In this document: piece after piece, positions 44,001 through 56,000 of the stretch
Layout of the letters: each line of letters opens with the position of its first letter
Numbering within the stretch: the stretch's first letter is position 1
DNA from: Sabellastarte sp. h YS-2021
Lineage: Eukaryota; Annelida; Polychaeta; Sabellida; Sabellidae
Length of the DNA stretch: 64,000 nucleotides
NCBI GenBank assembly: GCA_964017235.1
Contig: OZ024929.1
Span: forward strand, 157,837,609 to 157,901,608
Direction of reading: 5' to 3'
The notes under the pieces: model-generated
The model's database searches: none
Seen by the model: only the letters and a program-made list of their open reading frames with translations
Told to the model about the DNA's origin: nothing
Made by a program: the position numbers and the translations under genes

Positions 44001-47000
44001 AGGATGGAAGGAAGCCAGGTCAAGACTACAGGAACTTCTTTCTGCTGATTGCCCTGTGATAAAGAACAACACCGACTTAATGTCGAGGTGAGCATAATAT
44101 CCAATGCTTAATACTTGGGCAAGGTCACATTAATATAAGACTGGCTGTTCTGTGACAGATATCGGAGATAGTGTAGTAAAATTGTTTCAATTTTCAAGTG
44201 CATCAAACTTCCGTGGTGAATGATTCTCTGTTGTATATATTCTGAGATATGTCAATTTATGTTACAACTGCAGGGAAATTCTGTATATATGTTATCACCA
44301 TTTTCCTCTTTCAGAAAATGCCCAGTCTCCCTGAGCTCTCTGCTGTAGTTCTTAGATCATTTGCAAAGTTTAACACTGAAAATGTTGTCCAAAAAGAATT
44401 GAAGTTGGGTATTTCATTGTAATACTTTGTAATATGAAAGAAATTGGAATTCTTACATAATGACTTAATTGTTAAGAGATTGATAAAGATGAATTTCTAT
44501 AACTCCAAAAGGTCATATCCACCAAACCAATATGATACTAGGTCCTCTGATACTATGTCCTCTGATACTAGTCCTGAAGACAAATTTAGACAATGGAGAA
44601 GAATGTTTGAAATCGTTCCTGACATAAGCAAGTCTCATTCATTTTGAATTGGGCCCCGGGTTTTATACTGATGGTACCTAGCAATCTGATACAAGTTGTA
44701 GAAATTCCTTAAACTAAACATTATTATTGTTAGATTCTACAGGTCTATATAGCTCTTGAATGAATTTCTTGCATACTATTTGTAAGATGGCTGCTTGAAG
44801 CTACTTTACATATGTAACAACATGTAAAAACATCAAGTTAAGATTGTTTTGTGTAGACTGTTGTGCTGATATTATACTTTTTCTTTGCAGTGCATTTGTA
44901 CCACAAAAATCAGCTCAAATGCACCTTCCAGCGAAAATTGGTAAGTTCTGAATATTGTATGAAAATATTTCTTCTCTTGAACTGGTACTTCAGTGAAAGT
45001 GGTATCTCTTGCACTATTTTGTCTCCTGCAGTACCTTTTAAGTGGGATTGCAATATTTAACTATTGACAAGAAGAAGGTAATGTTTTAAGAAATTAAAGG
45101 ATTATACATTTTCGGTATTTAGGAAATAGTAATTTGATACACAGCAGTTGGGAAAGGAAATAGAACAGTATTTAAGCATCCCTTGAAAAGGGCCGCCCCT
45201 GCATGAATTCGACCTTTGTCTTTTATCAAGGTCACATCATCAAAAACAGTTTTTACCCCACAGCCCTTAAATGCTTACTTATTAATGCTGTCATCTCCCT
45301 GTTGAATTGTCTTGTTTTAATACTTCATCTTTACATACATTTTCTTTCTCTTAGACATTATTTTGTCTACTTAAACATTATTTGCTCCTTTATATAAGTG
45401 ACACTGCTCAGAAAGTATCCTGAACTTTGTACTTTTTCACTACTTATATCTCATGGTGTTGAAAACTATTTCCCCAGGCTGTGGGGTACAGGCATCTCTG
45501 ATGGTATTTTTGCTATTTCGACTATAACAAAACAAAAGCCAGACTACCTGCTTACACTTAACAACACTAAAGCTTTCCTCCCCGTTGTTAAGATTTATAA
45601 TAAAAAGGGTGTGTGTACCCACTAATTTGTCAAAAGGTGGCATCATGTGACATAATAGGGTCAAGTCACACACTCTTTTGCTTTGAAATTTTCAATACTA
45701 CCTGAGGTGAATGTTGTACAAGGTGTATTATGAAATCTATAGAAACCCCATAGAAATGTAAGTGCCGAAAATACTACCTAATGTGAGTCTTCTACGAGTT
45801 GGTATTATGAAAGCTGTAGAAACCCCATAGAAATGTAAGTGCCAAAAATACTACCTGATGGGAGTGTTCTACGAGTTGGTACTATGAAACCTATAGAAAC
45901 CCCATAGAAACGTAAGTGCCAAATATATTGTGTAGGTACAAGTTATTTGGGGGTAACAAGTTTTTTTGGGGCAACCGCATACACTTAATCTTGTGTTAAG
46001 TGTGATGTCAGTTGTCAGTTCGAAGCACCCCCAAACTCAAATTCCTTCATACCCCCACTTTTGACCGTAAAGTTCATAAATCAATCAAACACTTTTCCAA
46101 TTCTTTCAGTCACTATACCCCGGTTCTTTGGAACTTCTTCCCCTTCCAAATAAGAAATAGCCCCTCTGTTGCGTCTTTCAGGAAACACCTCAAAACCCAC
46201 CTCTTCAATTCCAGTTTCCCAACTTATTCTCCTTCCCTCCTGGTCACACCCACAACTCCGGATTACTGACCTTGAACGTCCCTCGGCCCTACTTATGATA
46301 AATGATTTTGTTAAGTTAGGGCACTGAGTTCCCCTTTTGGGGAAGATATTGCACCTGCAAATCAGTAGATTAGATTAGATTAGATTAGTTGCATTTAACA
46401 TCACTTTTGAACCAATAAGTCAATGTAAGGCGGCTTGAGTTGAAGAGCTGTGGGCCTTTATATGGATTTTGTGATTAGTAAATTATAAAAGGTGTAGGGT
46501 GGTCCATAAAGTTTTTGTGGACTGTCCTGAGAATTGCTACTGTAATGATTCAAATTCTTATAAGAAAAGGATGACTGAGACTATAACTGATTCTTTCTTT
46601 CAGAATTGTGGAATATGGTGTAGTGGTGGTGCACTAGCCTTAGTAGCTTTTCACCTGAGGTCATGGCTTTGAATCACTGTCCTGACTCTGAATGAGAAAG
46701 TTAGTCATCACTTTGTTGTATTCTGTGGTATACAGTGTTAACTAGATTGCACTCCTTCCATACAACTGCCTTGTTGTGTGAGGCACAACAAGTGTTGTGA
46801 TAGTGACATTTAAAGCTAATTAATTGCAATTAACTGCTGTATTTTCAGGTGACTACACAGACTTCTACTCTTCCATTCATCATGCCACCAATGTAGGATG
46901 CATGTTCAGGGGAAAAGACAATGCTTTAATGCCAAACTGGTAAGTCTTCACAATCAACTGGAAGATGTTTGCTAAGCAAAATTTCCACTTGAGCACAAGT

Positions 47001-50000
47001 TTATACATTGTTCCTAGAGGATATTTTCTGTTGATATTTGCCATGTTATCTGAGGTACCGTAAATTTTCCACGAACGTATCCCACCAGTTCATCTGCAAA
47101 GAAGAAATAAAATTACAGAAACAGATACTTTTCTTACTTGTGTCGAAATATAGACAACTCTATTTCTATCAAAATCATTTGCAGGCAATAGTTGTGTTCA
47201 CATCACTACATAACATCTAAATATTGTTTCAACTGTGTTTTTATAGGAAGCACATTCCTGTTGGGTACCATGGCAGAGCTTCATCTGTTGTGATCTCTGG
47301 TACACCAATCAAGAGACCATGTGGTCAGACGAGACCAGATGAGAGTAAGTTACTTTTTCTACTCTATAGGTTTATAACCAGATCGAAGGTCAGAAACTCA
47401 TTTTTATGACATCCCTTGGAGCAGCTGAGGTGTTGGGATAATCCTTCAGGGAAGCCCACTTGTTATCACAAGCTGGGCTGGAAAAACCAAAACCATATTT
47501 TTAGGGTCAAGTGATGAAATACCAAGGTTGTTAACTACTCTGCTACTGACGCTTTTCTAACTGAAAACAGAAAAATTTAAAAAAAAAAGAAAAACAAGAC
47601 CACTGCCGCGGTATGTATCTCCCGCCGAGTACCGCAGGGGAAGAAATACTAAATTGAAATTTTTCCCCTTTGCATAGGACACTGTTGTACCATCCTGCGG
47701 GTCAAAAATTCGCTTGAAATCGCTCTATCTGTTACGCTTTTCGAGATATTGACACTTTTCCATTTTCCGCAAAAATCCAAGATGGCCGCCGAAAGTGGCG
47801 AAAATTGAAATTTTTTCCCTTTGCACAGGACACTCTTGTATCACCCCGCGGGTCAAAAATTCGCTCGAAATCGCTCGATCTCTTACGGTTTTCGAGATAT
47901 TGACACTTTTTCATTTTTTCCGCTAAAATCCAAGATGGCCGCCGAAAGTGGCAAAAATTGAAATCTTACCCCTTTGCATAGGACACTCTTGTACTACCCT
48001 GAAGGTGTAAATGCAATAGTTTTCAAGTTACAAGTGATTTTACTCATGATGGAAGTTAGTGAGAAATCCAAAAGTAGCTATTACTCACTTATCTATTGAG
48101 ATAGACACCCAAGTTACTCACCATGTTGTTGCTATGGGAAAAAGTAGGTGAATAACATATTTTAACAAAATGCTCTAAATACAATACTTTTCAAGTTATA
48201 ATCGATTTAGTGCATGATTTCATTAATTTTAATGCATTAAAAATTATTTTAATAATTCATAAAAAAACTTTAGCATGTGAAATATCTCCAAAATGTAGGT
48301 GAATGAGTTATTTGAGAAATACTGGCTATCTGCAATACTTTTAGTGATAATAGGCATTTACTCATTTTGAGTAGGTGAGTAATTAGATATGGATCTGAAA
48401 ATTCACTAATTGAAAGTTCTCCCAAAATATAGGTGAAGTGAGTTATTTGAGAAATACTGGCTATCTGCAATACTTTTAGAGATAATTCACATTTACTCAT
48501 CTTGAGTAGGTGAGAAATTACCTACAGGTCTGGAACTTCACCATGTGAAAGCTCTTCCAAAGTACATGAATGAGTTATTTGATAAAAATTGGGTACCCAC
48601 AATACTTTTAGAGAAAATTCGCATTTACTCATCTTGAGTAGGTGAGAAATTACCTACAGGTCTGGAACTTCACCATGTGAAAGCTGTTCCAAAAGTACAT
48701 GAATGAGTTATTTGATAAAAATTGGGTACCCACAATACTTTTAGAGATAATTAACATTTACTCATTTTGAGTAGGCGAGTAATTACCTACGGGGCTGAAA
48801 CTTCCAAAAAGTAGATGAATGAGTTATTTGAGAAAAATTGGCTATCTGCAATACTTTTAGAGATAATTCGCATTTACTCATTTTGAGTAGGTGAGTAATT
48901 AGCTATGGGTCTGAAACTTCACCATGTGAAAGCTCTTCCAAAAGTAGATGAAAGAGTTATTTGAGAAAAATTGGCTATCTGCAATACTTTCAGATAATTT
49001 GTATTCACTCATTTTGAGTAGGTGAGTAATTAGCTATGGGTCTGAAACTTCACCAAGTGAAAGCTCTCCCAAAAGTAGATGAATTAGTTATTTGAGAAAA
49101 ATTGGCTATCTGCAATACTTTTAGAGATAATTCGCATTTACTCATTTTGAGTAGGTGAGTAATTAGCTATGGGTCAGAAACTTCACCAAGTGAAAGCTCT
49201 CCCAAAAGTAGATGAATTAGTTATTGAGAAAAATTGGCTATCTGCAATACTTTTAGAGATAATTCGCATTTACTCATTTTGAGTAGGTGAGTTCTTACCT
49301 ATGGGTCTGAAACTTCACCAACTGAATGCTCTCCCAAAAGTCGGTGAATGAGTTATTTAAAAAAAAATTGGCAATCTCCTATACTTTTAGAGATAATTCG
49401 CATTTACTCATTTTGAGTAGGTGAGTAATTAGCTATGGGTCTGAAACTTTACCATGTGAAAGCTCTTCCAAAAGTAGGTGAATGAGTTATTTGAGAAAAG
49501 AATCAATCAATCAATCAGTTGTCCAGGTGCTTAATCTCCGTATCAACGGATTCTAAGGCACACCATCCAATCCGTAAGGCATAAATCATGAGACATTAGA
49601 CATGTTCCGAGTCGTTGCCAGGGAGGCGGTCCGGTGTTCGGTAGTAAGAAGCTATGGTGGGAATGATTTCTGAAATAGGTAGGTTTTGAGTCGACTTTTG
49701 AAACTGGAGAGATTTGGAGCACTGCGTATATCATATGGAAGATCATTCCATAACTTATGGGCATCATATGAGAAACTATTGTTAAAATGGACCTTTGATT
49801 TATGGATGGAAGGACAGTAAGAGGGAACCAGAAGGAATAAATTTTTGGGATTGGAACGTCTTGTATTCACGGCAGATTTGTACAAGGGGAGATATGGTGC
49901 AAAATACTTAGGCTGGCCAGTGGTGAGGTACTTATAGACCAAAACTAGGGTTTTGAAGATAATACGTTGTCTAACGGGTAGCCAATGGAGTGTCCTAAGG

Positions 50001-53000
50001 GTGGATGTAATGTGAGTGTACTTAGAAGCACCAGTGACAAACCGTGCAAGCGCATTTTGAACATATTGGAGCCTTGTAGCATTTCGGGATGACAAACTGC
50101 GAAAAAGAGAGTTGCAATAATCCAAACGACTACTGACCAGAGCATTTGCAATCACCATTGATGTATCCACAGAAAGAAACCTCCTGATACGATGAAGGTC
50201 CCTGAGGCTGATAAAGCAGGATTTGATAACAGAATTTACGTGATTGGTGAAACAAAACTTTGCATCAAACAGAACGCCCAGATGGCGTACAACATCTGCG
50301 GGAGAGAGACAATTACCCAGGATATTGACAGGTAGTGAGTCACTGAGCCATTTGTGTCTGTCTTTGGCACCGAAGACTATGAATTCTGTTTTATCAGGAT
50401 TTAGCTTGAGTTTGTTTTCAGACATCCAGACCTGAATATCATTCAAACATGATTTAAGACGGTCAAAAGACTTGAGACTATCATCAGGGGATAAGTGAAT
50501 GAACAACTGAGTGTCGTCCGCATAGAAGTGGTAACGGACTCCGGTATATTTTCTGATGACTTGACTCAGAGGTGTTGTGTAGAGGGAAAACAGAAGGGGA
50601 CCTAAGACAGAACCTTGGGGGGACTCCAAACTTCAATTTGAACAAATTCGAAAGACTAGAACCAATCTTGACTGACTGAAAACGATCCTGGAGATAGGAT
50701 CTAAACCATTTTAATGCCGATCCAGCAAAACCAAATCTAGACGACAGACAGGATAGGAGTGTGTCATGATCGATAGTATCAAATGCCGCAGACAGGTCGA
50801 GTAGCACTAGTGCTGTAGGCATGCCCTTGGACAGAGATAAGTGAATCTCATTTTTGATGCACAGCAAGGCAGTTTCTGTCGAGTGCCCTACCTTGTAGGC
50901 TGACTGGAAAGTATTACCAAGATCATGAGAATCCATGTGAGATCTAATTTGGGCAGCCACAATTCGCTCGACCAATTTTGACAAGAAGCTAAGACCGGAC
51001 ACTGGTCGGTAGCTCTTCAAATCCTCTTTTGAAAGGGTGGACTTTTTGAGGAGGGGAGTGACAATAGCCTGTTTGAAAGGATTAGGGAAAATGCCGTTTT
51101 TGAGGGACAAGTTAACTAGTTTAGTCAATGAAGGGAGAAGAATGTCAATACATTGTTTCACAATGTGAGTGGGGCATGGATCAAGGGAGCAAGTTTTAGA
51201 AGGGGATTCCTTGATAAACTTAAGGACTTCAGTCTCAGCGACAGCTTGAAAGGAACAGAAAGTCGGCGGCTCCTTGTCTGGATGAAGAACCTGAGATCGG
51301 GTGTATTTAAAGGTGTCTCGAATCTTTTTAATTTTATCAATGAAAAACGAACCAAATCTGTTTGCTAAAGACTTTTCATCATCAAAGGATGGGAGGACAG
51401 TAGAATTTGACCGACTCAATGTTCTGTTTAGTGCATGCCATAACCTCTTGCTATCGCCACAATTTCCACTGACTAGATCACGATAGAAACACCCCTTGTT
51501 TCTATTTAGGATGTGGTTACATCTATTTATCTGTCGTCGAAGACGGGAACGATTTTCAAGGGATTTGTCTCTTCTCCAATTTATCTGCAATACTTTTAGA
51601 AATAATTCACATTTACTCATTTTGAGTAGGCGAGTAATTAGCTATGGGTCTGAAACTTCATCATGTGAAAGCTCTTCCAAAAGTAGATGAATGAGTTATT
51701 TGAGAAAAAATGGCTATCTCCTATACTTTTAGAGATAATTAGTATTTACTCATTTTGAGTAGGTGAGAAATTAGCTATGGGGCTGAAACTTCACCACGTG
51801 AAAGCTCTTCAAAAAGTAGATGAATGAGTTATTTAAGAAAAATTGGCTATCTGCAATACTTTTAGAGATAATTTGCATTTACTCATTTTGAGTAGGTGAG
51901 TAATTAGCTACAGGCGTGAAACTTCACCATGTGAAAGCTCTCCCAAAAGTAGATGAATGAGTTATTTGAGAAAAATTGGCTATCTGCAATGCTTTTAGAG
52001 ATAATTCGCATTTACTCATTTTGAGTAGGTGAGTAATTAGCTACGGGTCTGAAACTTCACCAAGTGAAAGCTCTCCCAAAAGTAGGTGAATGAGTTATTT
52101 GAGAAAAATTGGCTGTCTGCAATACTTTTAGAGATAATTTGCATTTACTCATTTTGAGTAGGTGAGTAATTAGCTACAGGCGTGAAACTTCACCATGTGA
52201 AAGCTCTCCCAAAAGTAGATGAATGAGTTATTTGAGAAAAATTGGCTATCTGCAATGCTTTGAGAGATAATTCGCATTTACTCATTTTGAGTAGGTGAGT
52301 AATTAGCTACAGGCGTGAAACTTCACCATGTGAAAGCTCTCCCAAAAGTAGATGAATGAGTTATTTGAGAAAAATTGGCTACCTGCAATACTTTTAGAGA
52401 TAATTCCCATTTACTCATTTTGAGTAGGTGAGTAAGTAGGCCAAAGTTCACCAAACCTTTTTCCCTTTATCATAGGATACTCTAGTACTACCCTGTGGTT
52501 CAAAAATTTGCTCGAAATTCCTCTATCTCTTACGGTTTGAGAGATATTTCTGATTTTTCACATTTTCACTAAAAGTAGCAATAAAGTAGCCATTACTCAC
52601 TTGTACATTGAGCAACAGTTGTGAAACTTAAATATGTTACAGTTCACAAAAAAGTACATGAACAACATATTTGAGAGAAATTGTGTAGCTGCAATATTTT
52701 TGAAGATATAAGCCATTTATTCATTATGGTTATCATTAAAAATTGAAAAAGTAGCTATTACTCACTTAGCAATGGAGATACACTTCCAAATTACTGACCA
52801 TGTTGTAGCTGTGGAGAAAGTAGCTGAACATCATATTGGAACAAAATTGTGTAGCTGCAATACTTTTGAAGATATAAGCCATTTACTCATTGACAATTAT
52901 AAATCATATAATTATATTAGGTAAAAGCGCTATTACTCACTCAAAAGTAGGCCAAAGTTCACCAAACCTTTTCCCCCTTAGCAATAGGATGCTCTAGTAC

Positions 53001-56000
53001 TATCCTGTGGGTCAAAAAATTGCTCGAAATTGCTCTATCTCTTACGGTTTGAGAGATATTTCTGATTTTTCACATTTTCACTAAAAGTAGCAATAAAGTA
53101 GCCATTACTCACTTGTACATTGAGCAACAGTTGTGAAACTTAAATATGTTACAGTTCACAAAAAAGTACATGAACAACATGTTTGAGAGAAATTGGGTAG
53201 CTGCAATACTTTTGAAGATATAAGCCATTTACTCATTATGGTTACCATTAAAAATTGAAAAAGTAGCTATTACTCACTTAGCTATAGAGATACAGTTCCA
53301 AACCACTGGCCATGTTGTAGCAGTGGAGAAAGTAGCTGAACAACATATTGGAACAAAATTGTGTAGCTGCAATACTTTTGAAGATATAAGCCATTTACTG
53401 GTTATGGTTATCATTAAAAACTGAAAAAGTAGCTATTACTCACTTAGCTATGGAGATACACTTCCAAACTACTGATCATGTTGTAGCAGAGGAGAAAGTA
53501 GCTGAACAACATATGGAACAAAATTGTGCAGCTGCAATACTTTTGAAGATATAAGCCATTTACTCGTTATGGTTATCATTAAAAATTGAAAAAGTAGCTA
53601 TTACTCACTTAGCTATGGAGATACACTTCCAAACTACTGACCATGTTGTAGCTGTGGAGAAAGTAGGTGAACAACATATTGGAACAAAATTGTGTAGCTG
53701 CAATACTTATGAAGATATAAGCCATTTACTCATTATGGCTATAATTAAAAATTGACAAAGTAGCTATTACTCACTTAGCTATGGAGATACACTTGCAAAC
53801 TACTGACCATGTTGTAGCTGTGGAGAAAGTAGCTGAACAACATATTAGAACAAAATACTGTAAATGCAATAGTTTCAGAGTTATAAGCCATATAATTATA
53901 TTAGCTAAAAGTGCTATTACTCACTCAAAAGTAGGCCAAAGTTCACCAAACCCCAAAAATATTGAAGAGCAAAAAAATTCATTAGGACTTGTAATTTACC
54001 AAAAATGTGTAACTGTAGTAGTTTCAGAGAAAACTGCGTGACACACGCAGGCACGCACGCACGCACGTACACACACACATGGTGCAAATTATAATCTCCC
54101 TCCGGCGAGCCGGGCGGGAGATAAAAATGTGTTAATGTTCTCTTGGTTATCTAAAAAGTGACACTATAATTATTCAGCTAGCAAATGTCAGTTCATTCAA
54201 TTCATGCAACTAAAGCAGGTGTTACTTCAGTTTTTACCCCACAGCCCTTAAGGGCAGTCGGGGTATTGTTTTCACCCATGGTGTCCGGATGGGCGGGCGG
54301 GCGGCGGGAAATAGTTTGTCCGGGCTGTATCTCAGAAACCGTAAGGTGTAGGAAGTTCATACTTGGCAGGGACATTGGTTGGCGGGTGTAGGTGTGTAAC
54401 GTCATGATCTGACCTTGATTTGACCTTTGACCTTGCCGTAGTGACCTTGAGTTTGAAAATCTTGTCTGGGCTATATCTCGGCAACCATAAGGTGTAGGAA
54501 GTTGATACTTGGCAGGGACATTAGTTAGGGGTTGTAGGTGTGCAACATCATTGTCTGACCTTGATTTGACCTTGCCGTAGTGACCTTGACCTTTAAAATC
54601 TTGTCCGGGCTATATCTCGGAAACCGTAAGGTGTAGGAAGTTGATACTTGGTAGGGACATTGGTTAGGGGGTGTAGGTGTGCAACGTCATAGTCTGACCT
54701 TGATTTGACCTTGCCGTAGTGACCTTGACCCATAAAATCTTGTCCGGGCTATATCTCGGAAACCGTAAGGTGTTGGAAGTTGATACATGGTAGGGACATT
54801 GGTTAGGGGGTGTAGGTGTGCAACATCATGGTCTGACCTTGATTTGACCTCTGACATTGCTGTAGTGACCTTGACCTATAAAATCTTGTCCGGGCTATAT
54901 CTCGGAAACTGTAAGGTGTAGGAAGTTGATACTTGGTAAGGACATTGGTTAGGGGGTGTGGGTGTGCAACGTCATGGTCTGACCTTGATTTGACCTTTGA
55001 CCTTGCTGTAGTGACCTTTACCTATAAAATCTTCTTCGGGCTATATCTCGGAAACTGTAAGGTGTAGGAAGTTGATACTTGGTAGGGACATTGGTTAGGG
55101 GGTGCAGGTGTGCAATATCATGGTGTGACCTTGATTTGATCTTTGACCTTGCGGTACATTGATTGGGGTGTAGGTGTGCAACGTCATGGTGTGACCTTGA
55201 TTTGACCTTTGACCTTGCCGTAGTGGCCTTGACCTATAAAATCTTGTCCGGGCTATATCTCGGAAACCGTAAGGTGTAGGAAGTTGATGCTTGGTGTACT
55301 TGGTTAGGGGTTGTAGGTGTGCAGCATCATGGTGTGACCTTGATTTGACCTTTGACCTTGTCGTAGTGACTTTGCCCTTTAAAATCTTGTTGCACCTTTG
55401 GGTCTGTCTGTTGATGCAGATTAAGCACTGTTAAAGTCGTATTAGAATTCATTAAGAATTTTACTTTTACAACTTCAGATTGTAACAGATGGAATTTCAT
55501 CAAGTGAGCCACAGATTTTTTTAAAATATTTCCCTAGGCTGTGGGGTACGTGCATCTCTGATGCTATTTTTCTTTCTACATTACACCCATATGGCATTTA
55601 CACAAGTAGTATAGTATTATTGATATTCTTGTTTGTATTTATAATGTGAAGAATTAAATAAATATAAACCATTCAAATAAAAAGAATGTCAAAATTCTTG
55701 TTCGAATGAAAAAATGCGACATTTAATTGAGTAACAAGAGGCAACAGTCACAGAACTTCAGCAAAGAGTTAAATAAATGGCCAGAAAGAGCCAAACAAGT
55801 GCTAAATTTGATCAAAATTTCCCATAGTTCAAAGAAACATACATTTTTTTCTCATTGGTAAAGTTCCTATGAGGTGATATGTTTGGTTCAAACCCAGGTA
55901 CAGGCAGATACATAGAGGCTCGGTTGACCACTTAAAATGGCGGTCCTCAGTCATTGGCTCCTATTCCTAGTGGCAGGCTAAAGAACCTCAAGGACATTAA

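Larger units (their letters stand above)
48200..52437 (+). repeat. ~133-bp tandem repeat array (split by LINE C)
   Basis: About fourteen units, spacing 131-133 bp (GGCTATCTGCAATAC at 48840, 48973, 49104, 49236 and so on). Each contains the small hairpin TACTCA-TTT-TGAGTA and GAAAGCTCTTCCAAAAGTAG. The array is interrupted at 49500-51583 by a LINE and resumes in register. Confidence 0.9.
47605..54125. mobile_element. Composite tandem-repeat element in FAH intron 6, 6.5 kb
   Basis: Left end GTATGTATCTCCCGCCGAG and right end (reversed) TTTTTATCTCCCGCCCGGC share an inverted TATCTCCCGCC, each next to a GC-rich hairpin. Inside are three related tandem families (~167, ~133 and ~166 bp), a CA/CG microsatellite near the right end and an inserted LINE. 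The design parallels the smaller ACCCCACAGCC element. Treating the whole as one element is inference. Confidence 0.6.

Noticed and set aside
46012..46269. Small host gene in FAH intron 4
   Set aside because: The peptide is the C-terminus of a LINE ORF2 followed by a (GATTA)n tail.
48200..53940. Regular repeats suggesting a CRISPR array
   Set aside because: Units of 133-166 bp are contiguous, without short repeats and unique spacers, in an animal intron; they are satellite-like.
47640..54110. Hammerhead-type self-cleaving ribozymes in the tandem arrays
   Set aside because: No CTGATGAG core with a properly spaced GAAA was seen on either strand in the units inspected.
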